Notes: generated by a model not told the origin, from the letters alone. 41,459 nucleotides of DNA from Streptomonospora mangrovi (GCF_027604915.1 NZ_JAJAQC010000061.1:1-41459), one strand, 5' to 3'. Positions 16,863-26,442 are shown, numbered from the stretch's first letter. Translations and numbers: made by a program.

Positions 16863-18128
16863 TCAGGCGGGGCGGTCGGCCGCTTGGGCGGCCATGGCCT
16901 CCAGGGCGGCGCGGGCTGCGGCGGGGACACGGGCCTTGCCCAGGTGCGCCAGGCCGGTGCGCACCGTGTGCGCGATGCGGGCCTCCACCTCGGCGCGGGC
17001 GCCGAGGTCGGTCAGCAGGGCGCCGAGGTCGCGCACCCGGGCCTCGGTGAGCGCCGGGTCGCCCGCGGCCTCCCGCAGGGCCGACTCCGCCGCGCCGCCG
17101 CGTTCGCGCGCGCGGCGCAGGCCGACCGCCCACAGCAGGGTGGGCTTGCCCTCGCGGATGTCATCGCCCACGGGCTTGCCCGTCGCGGCGGGGTCGCCGT
17201 AGACGCCGAGGAGGTCGTCGCGCAACTGGAACGCGGTGCCGATCGCGGTGCCGTACCCGCGCAGCGCCCTCACCAGGGCGTCGTCGGCCCCGGCCAGGGC
17301 GGCGCCCAGGTGCAGCGGGCGCTCCACGCTGTAGGCGGCGGTCTTGAGCCGGTCCACGCGCAGGGCGGTGTCCGGCTCGGCGTCGCCGCCCGCCTGGGCG
17401 CGCAGGTCCAGGAACTGGCCCGCGATGAGTTCGCTGCGCACGTGCCGCCACGGTTCGCGGGCCGCGCTGCCCGCGCCCAGCGCGGCGGCGGCCTCGGTGA
17501 ACAGGTCCTCGGCCCACGCCAGCGCGAGGTCGCCGGCCAGCACGGCCACCGACTCGCCGTAGCGCTCCGCCCGGCCGGCCCACCCGCGCTCGGCGTGCTC
17601 CCGTGCGAGTGCGACGTGCAGCGCCGGGCGGCCGCGCCGCAGCGCCGAGCCGTCCATGACGTCGTCCTGGACCAGCGCGCAGGCGTGCAGCAGTTCCAGG
17701 GCCGCCCCCGCGCGCAGCGCCGCCCGCGCCCGGGGGCCGTCGGCCGGTCCCCCGGCCGCGCGCCAGCCCCACCACGCGAAGGCGGGCCGCAGCCGCTTGC
17801 CGCCGGAGAGCGTGAAGTCGGCGAGGCGCCGCACGACCTCGTCGGCGAACTCCGCCGCACCGGCGGCGCGGGCGTCGGCCGAGCGCTCGGCGAAGAAGTC
17901 CCGCAGGCAGGCGGTCACGGACGCGGCCACACCGGAGTCGGCGCCCATCGCGGCGCCGCCGGGTTGGGCGGTTCTCGCGAGGGCATCGGGTTCGGGCCCC
18001 GCACCGGCACCGGCACCGCCGCGTTCGGTGGCCGTCGCCGGGCCGACTGCCGGCGGTGGCCGGTTGGCGTCACCGTCGCGGCGTCCTCCGACGGTGCCTT
18101 CGCGGTGGTTTACCGCCTTTCGCCTCAT
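16863..18128 (-). CDS. crtE: Geranylgeranyl diphosphate synthase
   Basis: This trans-polyprenyl synthase makes the C20 precursor for phytoene. Both aspartate-rich motifs are present: DDVMD (155-159) and DDLLGVYGD (304-312). GGKRLRP upstream and KTAAYSVERP between them are also family hallmarks. The frame opens at the ATG at 18128 (421 aa), but the first 60 residues are Gly/Ala/Pro-rich and unconserved. The ATG at 17948 (361 aa) would give a more usual length, and neither start has a strong ribosome-binding site. It is divergent from the lipid kinase gene. In this cluster it supplies carotenoid synthesis, though GGPP synthases also feed other isoprenoids. Confidence 0.92.
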   Translation of the reverse strand: MRRKAVNHREGTVGGRRDGDANRPPPAVGPATATERGGAGAGAGPEPDALARTAQPGGAAMGADSGVAASVTACLRDFFAERSADARAAGAAEFADEVVRRLADFTLSGGKRLRPAFAWWGWRAAGGPADGPRARAALRAGAALELLHACALVQDDVMDGSALRRGRPALHVALAREHAERGWAGRAERYGESVAVLAGDLALAWAEDLFTEAAAALGAGSAAREPWRHVRSELIAGQFLDLRAQAGGDAEPDTALRVDRLKTAAYSVERPLHLGAALAGADDALVRALRGYGTAIGTAFQLRDDLLGVYGDPAATGKPVGDDIREGKPTLLWAVGLRRARERGGAAESALREAAGDPALTEARVRDLGALLTDLGARAEVEARIAHTVRTGLAHLGKARVPAAARAALEAMAAQAADRPA

Positions 18129-18321
18129 ACCGCACTGGTTTCAGGATTCACGGGCGGCAAACCTCGCCCGGGTCACGGGCGGCTCCGGCAGAGCCCGGAG
18201 CCCGGCCCTCGGCACCGGGCGGTCCGGGCGTGCCGTCCGCGCGTCCGGTCGGATTGAATAGGTTGCGTGAGGAAGCGCGCCTCGGACAGCCGCGGGCGCG
18301 TCAAGCGAACGGAGCGGTGCC

Positions 18322-19224
18322 ATCCTCATCATCACCAACAGCGAGGCCGGCAGCGCCCAGGCCGACCGCCTCCAGGAGGCCGTCGCGCAACTGGGCGGCG
18401 CCGAACTGGCCTGGGTGTCCTCGCCCGATGAACTGGACGCCGTCCTCGACCGCGGCCACGACACCGTCGTCACCGCCGGCGGCGACGGCAGCCTGCACGC
18501 GCTCGCCAACGCCCTGCACCGGCGCGGCGAACTGGGCGAGCGCACCGCCGGGCTCATCCCCATGGGCACGGGCAACGACTTCGCGCGCACCATCCGCATG
18601 CCGCTGGAGCCCGCCGAGGCCGGCGCCGCCCTGCGCGACGCCGTGGTGCGCCCCCTCGACCTGATCGAGGACGACACCGGCGGCATCACCGTCAACGCCG
18701 TCCACCTGGGCGTGGGCGCCGACAGCACCCGCGCCGCCTCCCGCTGGAAGCGGCTCCTGGGGCCGGCGAGCTTCCCCGTGGGCGGCGCGATCGCCGGGTT
18801 CGCCGCGCGCGGCTACCGGCTGCGCGTCGAAGCCGACGGCGAGATCATCATCGACACCAACCACAAGGTGCTCATGGTGGGCCTGGGCAACGGCAAGTTC
18901 ATCGGCGGCGGCGCCGCCCGCTTCGCCCCCGACGCCCTGCCCGACGACGGCATGATCAGCCTCGTGGTCTCGCGCTCGCGCGGGTTCACCAAGCGCGCCG
19001 TCCACGCCGTGCGGCTGCACCGGGGCACCCATCCCCTGGAGGTCGACGTGCACTACCGCCAGGTGCGGCAGGTCAGCGTCAGCGGCGAGGCGTGCTCGGC
19101 CAGCGACGACGGCGAACTCACCGACGACATCACCGCGCGCACCTGGCGCATCCGGCCGCGGGCCTGGCGGTTCCTGGTGCCGCGCGCCTACACCGACCAC
19201 GCCGGCGACCCCTCCTCGGCCTGA
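18322..19224 (+). CDS. Diacylglycerol/lipid kinase family protein, start codon unclear
   Basis: This DAGK-catalytic-domain (YegS/DgkB-like) protein is expected to phosphorylate a lipid alcohol with ATP. It has an N-terminal strand and loop ILIITNSEAGS, the nucleotide-binding GGDGSLHALANAL (GGDGS at about 53-57), GLIPMGTGNDFAR, and a C-terminal lobe ending near the basic FLVPRAY. The conserved N-terminus begins at codon ATC (18322). Upstream to the in-frame TGA at 18268 there is no ATG, GTG, TTG or CTG. The first standard start is the GTG at 18415, which would delete the first strand and the NSEAG loop. GGAG lies 7 nt before the ATC. I give the domain start; a frameshift, base error or non-canonical start is possible. 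Confidence 0.78.
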   Translation: MLIITNSEAGSAQADRLQEAVAQLGGAELAWVSSPDELDAVLDRGHDTVVTAGGDGSLHALANALHRRGELGERTAGLIPMGTGNDFARTIRMPLEPAEAGAALRDAVVRPLDLIEDDTGGITVNAVHLGVGADSTRAASRWKRLLGPASFPVGGAIAGFAARGYRLRVEADGEIIIDTNHKVLMVGLGNGKFIGGGAARFAPDALPDDGMISLVVSRSRGFTKRAVHAVRLHRGTHPLEVDVHYRQVRQVSVSGEACSASDDGELTDDITARTWRIRPRAWRFLVPRAYTDHAGDPSSA

Positions 19225-19235
19225 CGGCGGCAGCC

Positions 19236-19263
19236 CGGACGCGGCGCGCACCGCCCGCGTCCG
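19236..19263 (+). terminator. Terminator hairpin after the lipid kinase
   Basis: A perfect 9-bp stem (19236-19244 with 19255-19263) with a 10-nt loop begins 11 nt after the kinase stop codon. It is GC-rich with no T-run. Confidence 0.5.
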
Positions 19264-19499
19264 CCGCCCGGCGGGGCGCTCGGAGAGGACGGACGGCGGC
19301 GCTCGGCTGGGCGCCCGGCGGCGGTTCCCGTCGCTCCGCGTGATTAACCGTGCGCCCCTGTGGTAGCCGCCCTTCCCAGGAGTCCACGCGGCGTCCCGGA
19401 CTCCCGGCGCGAGGGCCGCCCCCGGTCCGCCGCGCCGCCGGGCGCCGCCCAGCCCTCCGGCCGGACACGGCCGGAGTGAACCGGAAGGAGCCCGCACCC

Positions 19500-20621
19500 A
19501 TGGATCTGGCGTTTCTACAGAAGGCTTACCGGGTCTCCTCTCCAGTCGCGTCCGTCTACATCGACGTCTCACGCGACAGCGCCGACGCCGAGCACGCCCT
19601 CGGCCTGCGCTGGCGCGAGGCGCGCGCCGAACTGGGTTCCCAGGGCGCCGATGAGGACACGCTGCGCGCGCTGGACGGCGTCGTCGGCCGCACCGACGGC
19701 GCCTCGGGTGCGCGGGGCCAGATCGTCTTCGCCGCCGGGGGCGAGGTGACGTTCGACGCGCTGGTGGCGGCGCCGCCCCAGGAGCGCGCCGTGCGCGTCG
19801 GCCCGCTGCCCGACCCCCTTCCCTACCTGCGCAACCGCGGCCGGCGGGTCCCTCACGTGGCCGTGCTGGTGGACAGTATCGGCGCCGACGTGCTGTCGGT
19901 GTCCGCGTCGGGGACGCGCCGCACAGACCGCGTCGAGGGCGAGGACCACCCCACCCACAAGGTGCCCGGGGGCGGCTGGAAGCACAAGCAGATGCAGCGC
20001 GCGGTGGAGGAGCAGGTCCTCAAGAACACGCGCCAGGTGGCGTCGGCGGTGCACGAGTGCGCCCAGCGCGACGGGGCCGAGGTGGTCGTCGTCGCGGGCG
20101 AGCCCGGCGTGGTGCGCGACCTGGTCGACAACCTGCCCGAGGCGACACGCGCCCGCACGGTGGAGACCGAGTCCGGCAGCCGCGCCTCGGGCGCCGACAA
20201 CGCCAACTTCGAGCGGGAGCTGGACCGGATTTTGGAGGAGCACACCGACGAGCGGCGGCGCTCGGTGGTGGACGCCTTCCTGGAGGGCCGGGGCACCGGC
20301 GACCGCGTCACCGAAGGGCTGGAGGCGGTCACGGCCGCCCTCCAGCGCGGCCAGGTCGACACGCTGCTGTGGTCGGCCGACACCGACCTGCGCGGCGAAC
20401 GGCTGTGGAGCGACCCCGAGGGCGCGCGGATCGCGCTCTCCGAGCGCGAGGTCATCGACCTGGGCGCGGAGGAGGTCCTGGAGGAGGACGCCGCCCCCGT
20501 CCTGATCCGCGCCGCCGCCCAGACCGGCGCCCAGTTGGTGTTCGTACCGGAGGAGAAGCTGCGTCTGGAGGACGGCCTCGGCGCGCTGCTGCGCTTCTCC
20601 GACCCCACCCTGCCGACCTGA
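19500..20621 (+). CDS. Rv2629-like protein (baeRF / Vms1-type peptidyl-tRNA hydrolase family)
   Basis: This 373-aa protein matches the mycobacterial Rv2629 pattern in length and landmarks: an N-terminal SPVASVYIDVSRD, central VAVLVDSIGADV, HKVPGGGWKHKQMQ, and VVVVAGEPGVVRDL. The C-terminus ends in the characteristic DGLGALLRF. The family belongs to the eRF1-like bacterial Vms1/baeRF group, thought to act at the ribosome on peptidyl-tRNA or in stress and dormancy. The exact activity in this subfamily is not settled, to my knowledge. The ATG at 19500 has AAGGAG 9 nt upstream. The gene stands alone, with a terminator before it and a long gap after it. A short AT-richer patch (about 19340-19350) may mark its promoter. 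Confidence 0.82.
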   Translation: MDLAFLQKAYRVSSPVASVYIDVSRDSADAEHALGLRWREARAELGSQGADEDTLRALDGVVGRTDGASGARGQIVFAAGGEVTFDALVAAPPQERAVRVGPLPDPLPYLRNRGRRVPHVAVLVDSIGADVLSVSASGTRRTDRVEGEDHPTHKVPGGGWKHKQMQRAVEEQVLKNTRQVASAVHECAQRDGAEVVVVAGEPGVVRDLVDNLPEATRARTVETESGSRASGADNANFERELDRILEEHTDERRRSVVDAFLEGRGTGDRVTEGLEAVTAALQRGQVDTLLWSADTDLRGERLWSDPEGARIALSEREVIDLGAEEVLEEDAAPVLIRAAAQTGAQLVFVPEEKLRLEDGLGALLRFSDPTLPT

Positions 20622-20952
20622 CCCCTCGGTCAGCCACGTGTGGGGAGCCCCTGCGCAGGGCGGGGCGCACAGCCAGTGCGGGATGCGATGGAGCTGGAGG
20701 GTGACGAGTGCCGCCCGCCGAGGGGTGAGGTGGATGACGGCGGCGACCGCGACGGGTGGCGCGGCGGCGGTCATCGGATTCACACGCCAGCGGTTGAGGC
20801 GAGCAAAGAGGGGGCGACGGCGGCGCATGGTGAGCGCTCTGGTCTCCTCGGGGTTCCTGCGGCACCGTGGTCGCGCGCCCGGCACCACACCCGGCCGCAC
20901 TCCCCTCGTCGCCCCCGACCGACCACCCACCCCGCAACCGACCTCCCGCCGG
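20622..20952. other. 331-bp gap with no recognisable gene
   Basis: The stretch lies between the convergent ends of the Rv2629-like gene and the STAND gene. Open frames in it have no family resemblance and simply continue from antisense frames of neighbours. I see no convincing RNA gene or strong terminator stem. Confidence 0.55.
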
Positions 20953-23900
20953 CTAAGCCTCCGTCTCGCCGACTCCGCGCAGGCTGCGGCGGGGGTCCTC
21001 GCCCACCAGGGTGGTGTGGACGTGCTCCACCTCCTCCAGCAGCGCGCGGTGGACGATGTTCTTGGCGCTGCCCTCCCGCGCCCGTTCCAGGGCGGAGCCC
21101 AACTCCTCCCGGGCGGCGCGGTTGTCACCGGCCTGGCTGAGGATCTTGCCGAGCAGGATCTGGGTGCGCAGCAGCCCCGACAGGTTGCTCAACCGCTCGT
21201 AACCCACCTTGGCGCGCTCCGCCTTCTCCCGGGCCTCCGCTGTGCGCCTGATGGCGAACAGCTCCTGGGCCGTGTGGCGCAGCGCCCGCGCGTGCCACCA
21301 CCAGTCCTCCAGGGCGGCGAACCCCTCGGCCGCCGCCTCCATGACCTCCCCGCCCCGGTCCCCGTCCGTCTTCATCACCAGCTCGCCCAGGATGAGCCGG
21401 GTGCGGTGGCTCCCCCACTCGTCGCCCGCACGGCGCAGCAGGTCGTCGGCCTCCTCCACGCGGGCGACGGCGGCCTCGTGGCTCCACTCGGCCCGGTCCC
21501 GGGCGAGGCGGCGGGCCGCCGGGGACGTGGACCACCGGGGGCGCCCGCCGGACGTGCGGACGTAGACCGGCCAGTTCTCCTCGCCCAGGCAGCGCCGCGC
21601 GTCCGCGTGCAGGCTCTCGCTCCACTGCCGCGCCCGCTCGGCCGCCTCCCGCTCCGACACCGGCCGGCCCAGCGTGCGCCGCTCGAAGTACCGGAGCCAG
21701 TGCGCCGCGCGCGCCGCTTCGGCCTCGGGGTCGAGCAGCAGGTCGCAGGCGTCGTACTGGTCGCGCAGCCGGATCGGGTCCAGCCGGCCCATGGTGCGCA
21801 GGCAGCGGGCGCGGTACCAGTCGGCGCCGCCGGTGGCCTCCAGGGTGTCCAGGACGTCGCGCAGCACCAGCCACGCCCGCAGGTCCTGCTTGAGGTGGCC
21901 CAGGACCTCGCCCAGCACCAGCCCGGCGTTGGCCGACTGGTCGGTGTCGCCGTTGGCCGCCGACTCCGCGCGGGCGGCGACGAGGTGGGCGTGGGCGCGC
22001 TCGTAGTCGCCGCGGAACCGGTACAGCTCCCCCAGGTTGCACAGGGTGCGGGCGTGCCAGCGCCCCTCGCCGCACTCGCCGAACACCCGCTCGGCCCACA
22101 CCAGTTCGCTCTCGCCCTCGTCGCGGTCGCCGCGCCGGTACAGGTTGACGCCGATGGCGCGGGCGGCGCGCGCCTGCCAGCGCACGTCGCCGTCGGCGAA
22201 CGCGCGCCGGGCCTGGCGCGCGACGTCCACGGCGTCGGTGTGCCGGCCCTGGCTGCCGGCGAACTCCGCCCGGTCCAGCAGGGAGATCCCCTGGGCCAGC
22301 CGGTCGCCGAGGGTGAGGGCGTGCGCGGAGCAGCGCTCCAGGGTCTCGCCCCAGTCCTGCCAGTACACCCGGCCGCCCCGGCACAGCGCGGCGATGGAGC
22401 GGGCCAGCCGCCAGGCCAGGGCGGTGGCGCCCCGGTTCTCGGCGAGGGTCAGGCACGCGCGCAGGTTCTGCCGCTCGGACTCGAACCAGGTGTCGGGGCG
22501 CTCGGGCGCGCGCAGCCCCAACTCCGGCGCGGCGGCGGCCGGCGGCAGGTCCGGCTCGGTGAAGCCCCACTCCTGGGGCGCGCGGGCGCGCGCCGCCTCC
22601 TGGGCCAGCCACGCGTAGGCGGCCAGCAGCCGGTCCATGGCGCGGGTCAGGGCGGGCGCCGACCAGCGCAGCAACTCGGGGCGCGGCACGCCCAGCGCCC
22701 GCGCGTCGTTGCCCTGGAGGATGGTGCGGACGTCGGCGTCCAGCGCGTAGCGGAACCGGCCGTCGGCCTCCTCGTTGAGCCGCTTGAGGAGGTAGCGGTC
22801 GCACAGGCCGTCCAGGAGCGCGCGGGCGGCGGCGGTGTCGGTGCCCAGCAGGGCGGCGGCCGACCACGGGGTGTAGCTGCTGAGCCCGATGCGGGCGAAC
22901 CTGCTGAGCAGCAGCCGCTCGGCGGGGGCGCACTCGCCGAACGCCTCGGCGAAGGCCGCGGTGACCCCGGCCGGCCCCAGCAGCACGGTGTTGCGGTCGC
23001 TGCGCAACTCGGCCAGCAGTTGCTCGGGCCGCCAGCCGTCGGGGCCGCGCATGCGCATGCCGCAGAAGGAGATGGACAGCGGGTGCCCCTGGCACTGCTC
23101 GGCGACCTCGCGCAGGCTCTCGGGGGTGAGGTCGGCCGCGCGCCCGCCGATGATGCTCCTCAGCAGCTCCGCGCCCTCCTCGGGGGTGAGCGGCCCCAGC
23201 GGGTAGCGGCGGTAGTGCCGCACGCCGTGCCGCCCGGCCTCGGTGAGGGCGTCGCTGCTGGTGATCACCACGGCGTTGCGCGGCCCTTCCGGCAGCAGCG
23301 GCCTGACCTGCGCGAAGTCCTTGGCGTCGTCGAGCACCACGAGCAGGCTGCGCCGGCGGGTGGCCGCCTTCCAGGCCGCGCTCAGCGCCTTGACGTCGAG
23401 GTCGTCGCGCTGCGGGGGCTCGTTGACCAGGCGCAGCATCTCGGCCAGGACCTTCTCGGGGTGGCGGGGCCGGCGGCGCGGCGGCGCGAACGGCTGCTCG
23501 CGCCGGCCGGGGTGGCGGGCGCCGGCCTCCACGGGCGGCTCGGGGCCGCCGTTGAGGACCTTGGCCAGCCAGCCGTCGGCGAACCGGTGCTCCAGGCGCT
23601 GGACCAGGTGCAGGGCGAGTTCGCTCTTGCCCAGCCCCCGCCCGCCGGTGACGGCGATGATCAGCGGGTCGGTGGCGGTGGGGCCGGCGCCGCCCGCGAA
23701 GTGCGCCTCGATGTCGCCTTCGACGGCGGCGATGACCTCGGCGCGGCCGGCGAAGTAGGGGCTGGCGTAGGACATGTCGTCGCGCTCGGCCAGCCGCTCG
23801 GCGGGGCCGGCCGGGACAGGCGGCGCGGCCGGGAGCCGCTCGGCCGGCGGGTCCAGCATGCGCATGCGGATCAGCTCGTTGACGGTGCCCAGCACCCCGG

Positions 23901-24069
23901 AGAGGGCGCCGGCGGCCCCCACCAGGAGGAAGGGGGCGCTGGGCGCCATGTCGCCCAGGACGGCCAGCGCGCCGGCGCACGCGCCCACCCCGGCCAGCAC
24001 GCCCACCAGCCACCACCGGATGCGCGGTCCGGTCCGGTCGGCCGCACCGGCCTTCTTCTTCACCGGCAT
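20953..24069 (-). CDS. Membrane-anchored STAND (NB-ARC-like) NTPase with TPR-like repeats
   Basis: This 1038-aa protein starts with a basic tail (MPVKKK) and two hydrophobic helices (about 19-39 and 42-61), predicting a membrane anchor with a cytosolic bulk. A P-loop NTPase follows: Walker A TGGRGLGKSE (141-150), Walker B SLLVVLDD (241-248), the sensor-like NAVVITSSDA (265-274) and the GxP-type CQGHPLSI. The region from about 540 to the C-terminus is helical, with TPR-like units such as RTLCNLGELYRFRGDYERAHAHL. This is STAND architecture, usually an ATP-gated switch that oligomerises when its repeats sense a ligand. No HTH, protease or nuclease domain is visible, so it is not an AfsR-type regulator. 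The ATG at 24069 follows GGAG. Ligand and output are unknown. Confidence 0.85.
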   Translation of the reverse strand: MPVKKKAGAADRTGPRIRWWLVGVLAGVGACAGALAVLGDMAPSAPFLLVGAAGALSGVLGTVNELIRMRMLDPPAERLPAAPPVPAGPAERLAERDDMSYASPYFAGRAEVIAAVEGDIEAHFAGGAGPTATDPLIIAVTGGRGLGKSELALHLVQRLEHRFADGWLAKVLNGGPEPPVEAGARHPGRREQPFAPPRRRPRHPEKVLAEMLRLVNEPPQRDDLDVKALSAAWKAATRRRSLLVVLDDAKDFAQVRPLLPEGPRNAVVITSSDALTEAGRHGVRHYRRYPLGPLTPEEGAELLRSIIGGRAADLTPESLREVAEQCQGHPLSISFCGMRMRGPDGWRPEQLLAELRSDRNTVLLGPAGVTAAFAEAFGECAPAERLLLSRFARIGLSSYTPWSAAALLGTDTAAARALLDGLCDRYLLKRLNEEADGRFRYALDADVRTILQGNDARALGVPRPELLRWSAPALTRAMDRLLAAYAWLAQEAARARAPQEWGFTEPDLPPAAAAPELGLRAPERPDTWFESERQNLRACLTLAENRGATALAWRLARSIAALCRGGRVYWQDWGETLERCSAHALTLGDRLAQGISLLDRAEFAGSQGRHTDAVDVARQARRAFADGDVRWQARAARAIGVNLYRRGDRDEGESELVWAERVFGECGEGRWHARTLCNLGELYRFRGDYERAHAHLVAARAESAANGDTDQSANAGLVLGEVLGHLKQDLRAWLVLRDVLDTLEATGGADWYRARCLRTMGRLDPIRLRDQYDACDLLLDPEAEAARAAHWLRYFERRTLGRPVSEREAAERARQWSESLHADARRCLGEENWPVYVRTSGGRPRWSTSPAARRLARDRAEWSHEAAVARVEEADDLLRRAGDEWGSHRTRLILGELVMKTDGDRGGEVMEAAAEGFAALEDWWWHARALRHTAQELFAIRRTAEAREKAERAKVGYERLSNLSGLLRTQILLGKILSQAGDNRAAREELGSALERAREGSAKNIVHRALLEEVEHVHTTLVGEDPRRSLRGVGETEA

Positions 24070-24264
24070 CGGGGGTCTCCGCGCTCCTGTTCACCTGTGG
24101 GGGGTCGCGCCCGGCCGAGGGACGGGGTCCGGGGGGACCCCATGCTCGGCCCCCGCGGCGCCGGTGTCCATGCCCGTACCGACCGGACCGGCGGAGTTCA
24201 CCGGTTCTTCACGCGGCCGGCGGGCGGCGGCCCGGAGGGTCGGCGGGGCGCGGCGCGCGGGCGC

Positions 24265-26304
24265 TCACCCGGCCGGGTCCTCCTTGGCGACGAGGGTGAG
24301 CACATCGTAGGTCGCCACGGTGTCGCCGTCACCGTTGCGCACGACCGCGTCCCAGCGGACCTCGCCGTAGTCGGCGCCGGCGCGCGGGGTGATCTGCTTG
24401 GCCGTCAACTGGACCGCGATGCTGTCGCCGGCCTTCACCGGGGTGCGGAAGCGGAGGTTGTCAACGCCGTAGTTGGCCAGAACCGGCCCCGGCGCGGGGT
24501 CCACGAACAGCCCGGCGGCCAGCGACACCACGAGGTAGCCGTGGGCGACGATCCCGCCGAAGAGGGGGTTGGCCGCCGCGGCCTCGGGGTCGGTGTGGGC
24601 GTAGAAGGTGTCGCCGGTGAACTCCGCGAAGTGGGCGATGTCGTCGAGGGTGACCGTGCGCGGCGCCGAGGAGACGGTGTCGCCGATCCGCAGCCGCGCC
24701 AGGCTCTTGCGGAAGGGGTGCTCCTGCCCGGTCGTGCGGCGCGAGCCGGTGGTCCAGCGGCCGGTGACGGCGGTGAGCATGTCGGGCGAGCCCTGCACGG
24801 CGGTGCGCTGCATGTGGTGCAGCACCCCGCGCACCCCGCCCAACTCCTCGCCGCCGCCGGCGCGCCCGGGGCCGCCGTGGACCAGCACCGGCAGCGGGGC
24901 GCCGTGGCCGGTGGACTCCTCGGCGCAGTCGCCGTCCAGCACCAGGATGCGGCCGTGCCAGGGCGCGCAGCCCAGCACCACCGCGCGGGCCACGGCCGGG
25001 TCGCGGGTGACGACCGACCCCACCAGGCTGCCGCGCCCGCGCGCGGCCAGGGCCACGGCGTCCTCCACCGTGCGGTAGCCGATCACCGTGCTGACGGGGC
25101 CGAACGCCTCGACGTCGTGGGGTTGGGCGGCGCCGGTGCGGGCGCGCAGCAGCACGGGCGACACGAACGCGCCGCGCTCGCGGTCGGCACCGGAGAGCGC
25201 GCCGCGGTCGGGGTCGCCGTAGGCGGTGTCGGCGCCGGCGCGCAGGGCGGCCACGGCCGCGCGCACCTCGGTGCGCTGGTCGTGGCCGGCCAGGGGCCCC
25301 ATGTCGACGCCGGGGTCGGCGGGGTCGCCCACCACGACGGCGGCCAGCCGCTCGGCCGCCGCCGCGACGACGTCCTCGACGCGGTGCTCGGGCACCAGCG
25401 CCCGGCGGATGGCGGTGCACTTCTGCCCGGCCTTGACGGTCATCTCGGTGACCAGTTGGTCGATGTAGAGCGCGAACTCGGGGTCCTCGGGCGCGACGTC
25501 GGGGCCCAGCACCGAGCAGTTGAGGGAGTCGGCCTCGACCTGGAGCCGCACCCCGCCCGAGACCACGGCGCGGTGGGCGCGCAGCAGCGCCCCGGTGGCG
25601 GCCGATCCGGTGAAGGCGACGGTGTCCTGGGGGCCGAGGTGGTCCAGCAGCCCCTCGGGGCCGCCGGCCAGCAGTTGGAGCGACCCCTCGGGCAGCAGGC
25701 CCGACTCCACGACGCGCCGCACCACGCGCTCGGTGAGGTAGGCGGTGGGCGCGGCGGGCTTGACGATGGTGGGCAGCCCGGCGAGGAAGGCCGGCGCGAA
25801 CTTCTCCAGCATGCCCCACACGGGGAAGTTGAAGGCGTTGATCTGCACGGCGACGCCGGGCCGGGAGGTGTAGACGTGCTGGCCGGCGAACGTGCCGCCG
25901 CGCCCCAGCCGCTCGGTGGGGCCGTCGAGGTAGACGGTGTCGTTGGGGAGTTCGCGCACGCCCCGGCCGGCGTAGCTGAACAGGGTGCCCAGCCCGCCGT
26001 CGACGTCGAAGGCGTTGTCGCGCACGGTGGCGCCGGTGCGGTGGGACAGCGCGTGGAACTCGTCGGTGAACCCGGTGAGGTGCTTGGCCAGGCTCTTGAG
26101 GACGGCGGCGCGCTCGTGGAAGGTGAGCGCGCGCAGCGCCGGGCCGCCCACGCGGCGGCCGTACTCCACCATGCCGGCGACATCCAGTCCGGTGCTGGAC
26201 AGCCGGGCCACCGTCGCGCCGGTGGCGGCGTCGGTGAGCGGCCGGCCCTCGTCGGCCGCGCGGAACCAGGTGCCCTGCGCGTAGCTCTCCAGTAGTGCGC
26301 CCAC
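24265..26304 (-). CDS. paaZ: Oxepin-CoA hydrolase / 3-oxo-5,6-dehydrosuberyl-CoA semialdehyde dehydrogenase
   Basis: This 679-aa bifunctional phenylacetate-pathway enzyme opens the oxepin-CoA ring and oxidises the resulting aldehyde. The N-terminal aldehyde dehydrogenase carries the general base Glu257 (VEADSLN), nucleophile Cys296 ([10 protein letters not shown]) and FTGSAATG at 231-238. The C-terminal MaoC-like hydratase (about 530-679) has the catalytic Asp565 and His570 in [12 protein letters not shown]. Lengths and residues parallel E. coli PaaZ. The start is GTG at 26304 with GGAAGGA upstream. It is divergent from paaABCDE across a short region containing a TetR-type operator, so both arms are probably repressed together. 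One gene makes both activities, so no separate hydratase gene is needed. Confidence 0.95.
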   Translation of the reverse strand: MGALLESYAQGTWFRAADEGRPLTDAATGATVARLSSTGLDVAGMVEYGRRVGGPALRALTFHERAAVLKSLAKHLTGFTDEFHALSHRTGATVRDNAFDVDGGLGTLFSYAGRGVRELPNDTVYLDGPTERLGRGGTFAGQHVYTSRPGVAVQINAFNFPVWGMLEKFAPAFLAGLPTIVKPAAPTAYLTERVVRRVVESGLLPEGSLQLLAGGPEGLLDHLGPQDTVAFTGSAATGALLRAHRAVVSGGVRLQVEADSLNCSVLGPDVAPEDPEFALYIDQLVTEMTVKAGQKCTAIRRALVPEHRVEDVVAAAAERLAAVVVGDPADPGVDMGPLAGHDQRTEVRAAVAALRAGADTAYGDPDRGALSGADRERGAFVSPVLLRARTGAAQPHDVEAFGPVSTVIGYRTVEDAVALAARGRGSLVGSVVTRDPAVARAVVLGCAPWHGRILVLDGDCAEESTGHGAPLPVLVHGGPGRAGGGEELGGVRGVLHHMQRTAVQGSPDMLTAVTGRWTTGSRRTTGQEHPFRKSLARLRIGDTVSSAPRTVTLDDIAHFAEFTGDTFYAHTDPEAAAANPLFGGIVAHGYLVVSLAAGLFVDPAPGPVLANYGVDNLRFRTPVKAGDSIAVQLTAKQITPRAGADYGEVRWDAVVRNGDGDTVATYDVLTLVAKEDPAG

Positions 26305-26391
26305 GGCCGCAGTCCTTCCCTCACGCCCTCAAGCCCGATGCGCCCTTGCCGGCGCCCGTCGTTGCGCCCCGGCCCCGCATCGTGCACACTA

Positions 26392-26413
26392 TTACAGACC
26401 GATCGGTCAGTAA
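26392..26413. promoter_or_regulatory. PaaR-like (TetR-type) operator between paaZ and paaA
   Basis: A 22-bp near-perfect palindrome is centred on GACCGATCGGTC with outer TTAC/GTAA arms; only one symmetric base pair fails. It closely resembles the actinobacterial PaaR consensus ACTGACCGNNCGGTCAGT, with one mismatch. It lies 30 bp upstream of paaA in an AT-richer patch and would block both divergent promoters. No TetR gene lies in this window. Confidence 0.75.
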
Positions 26414-26442
26414 ATGATCCGGCGCGCACCCCGGGAGGGGCC

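Noticed and set aside
20622-20828. A minus-strand ATG at 20828 opening a short basic peptide
   Set aside because: The frame has no stop before entering the antisense of the neighbouring gene, and there is no SD or family match.
20638-26295. An 1885-codon plus-strand open frame opposite the STAND gene and paaZ
   Set aside because: It lies exactly antisense to two well-supported proteins, is Gly/Ala/Arg/Gln-rich without domains, and is a by-product of high GC in the third codon position.
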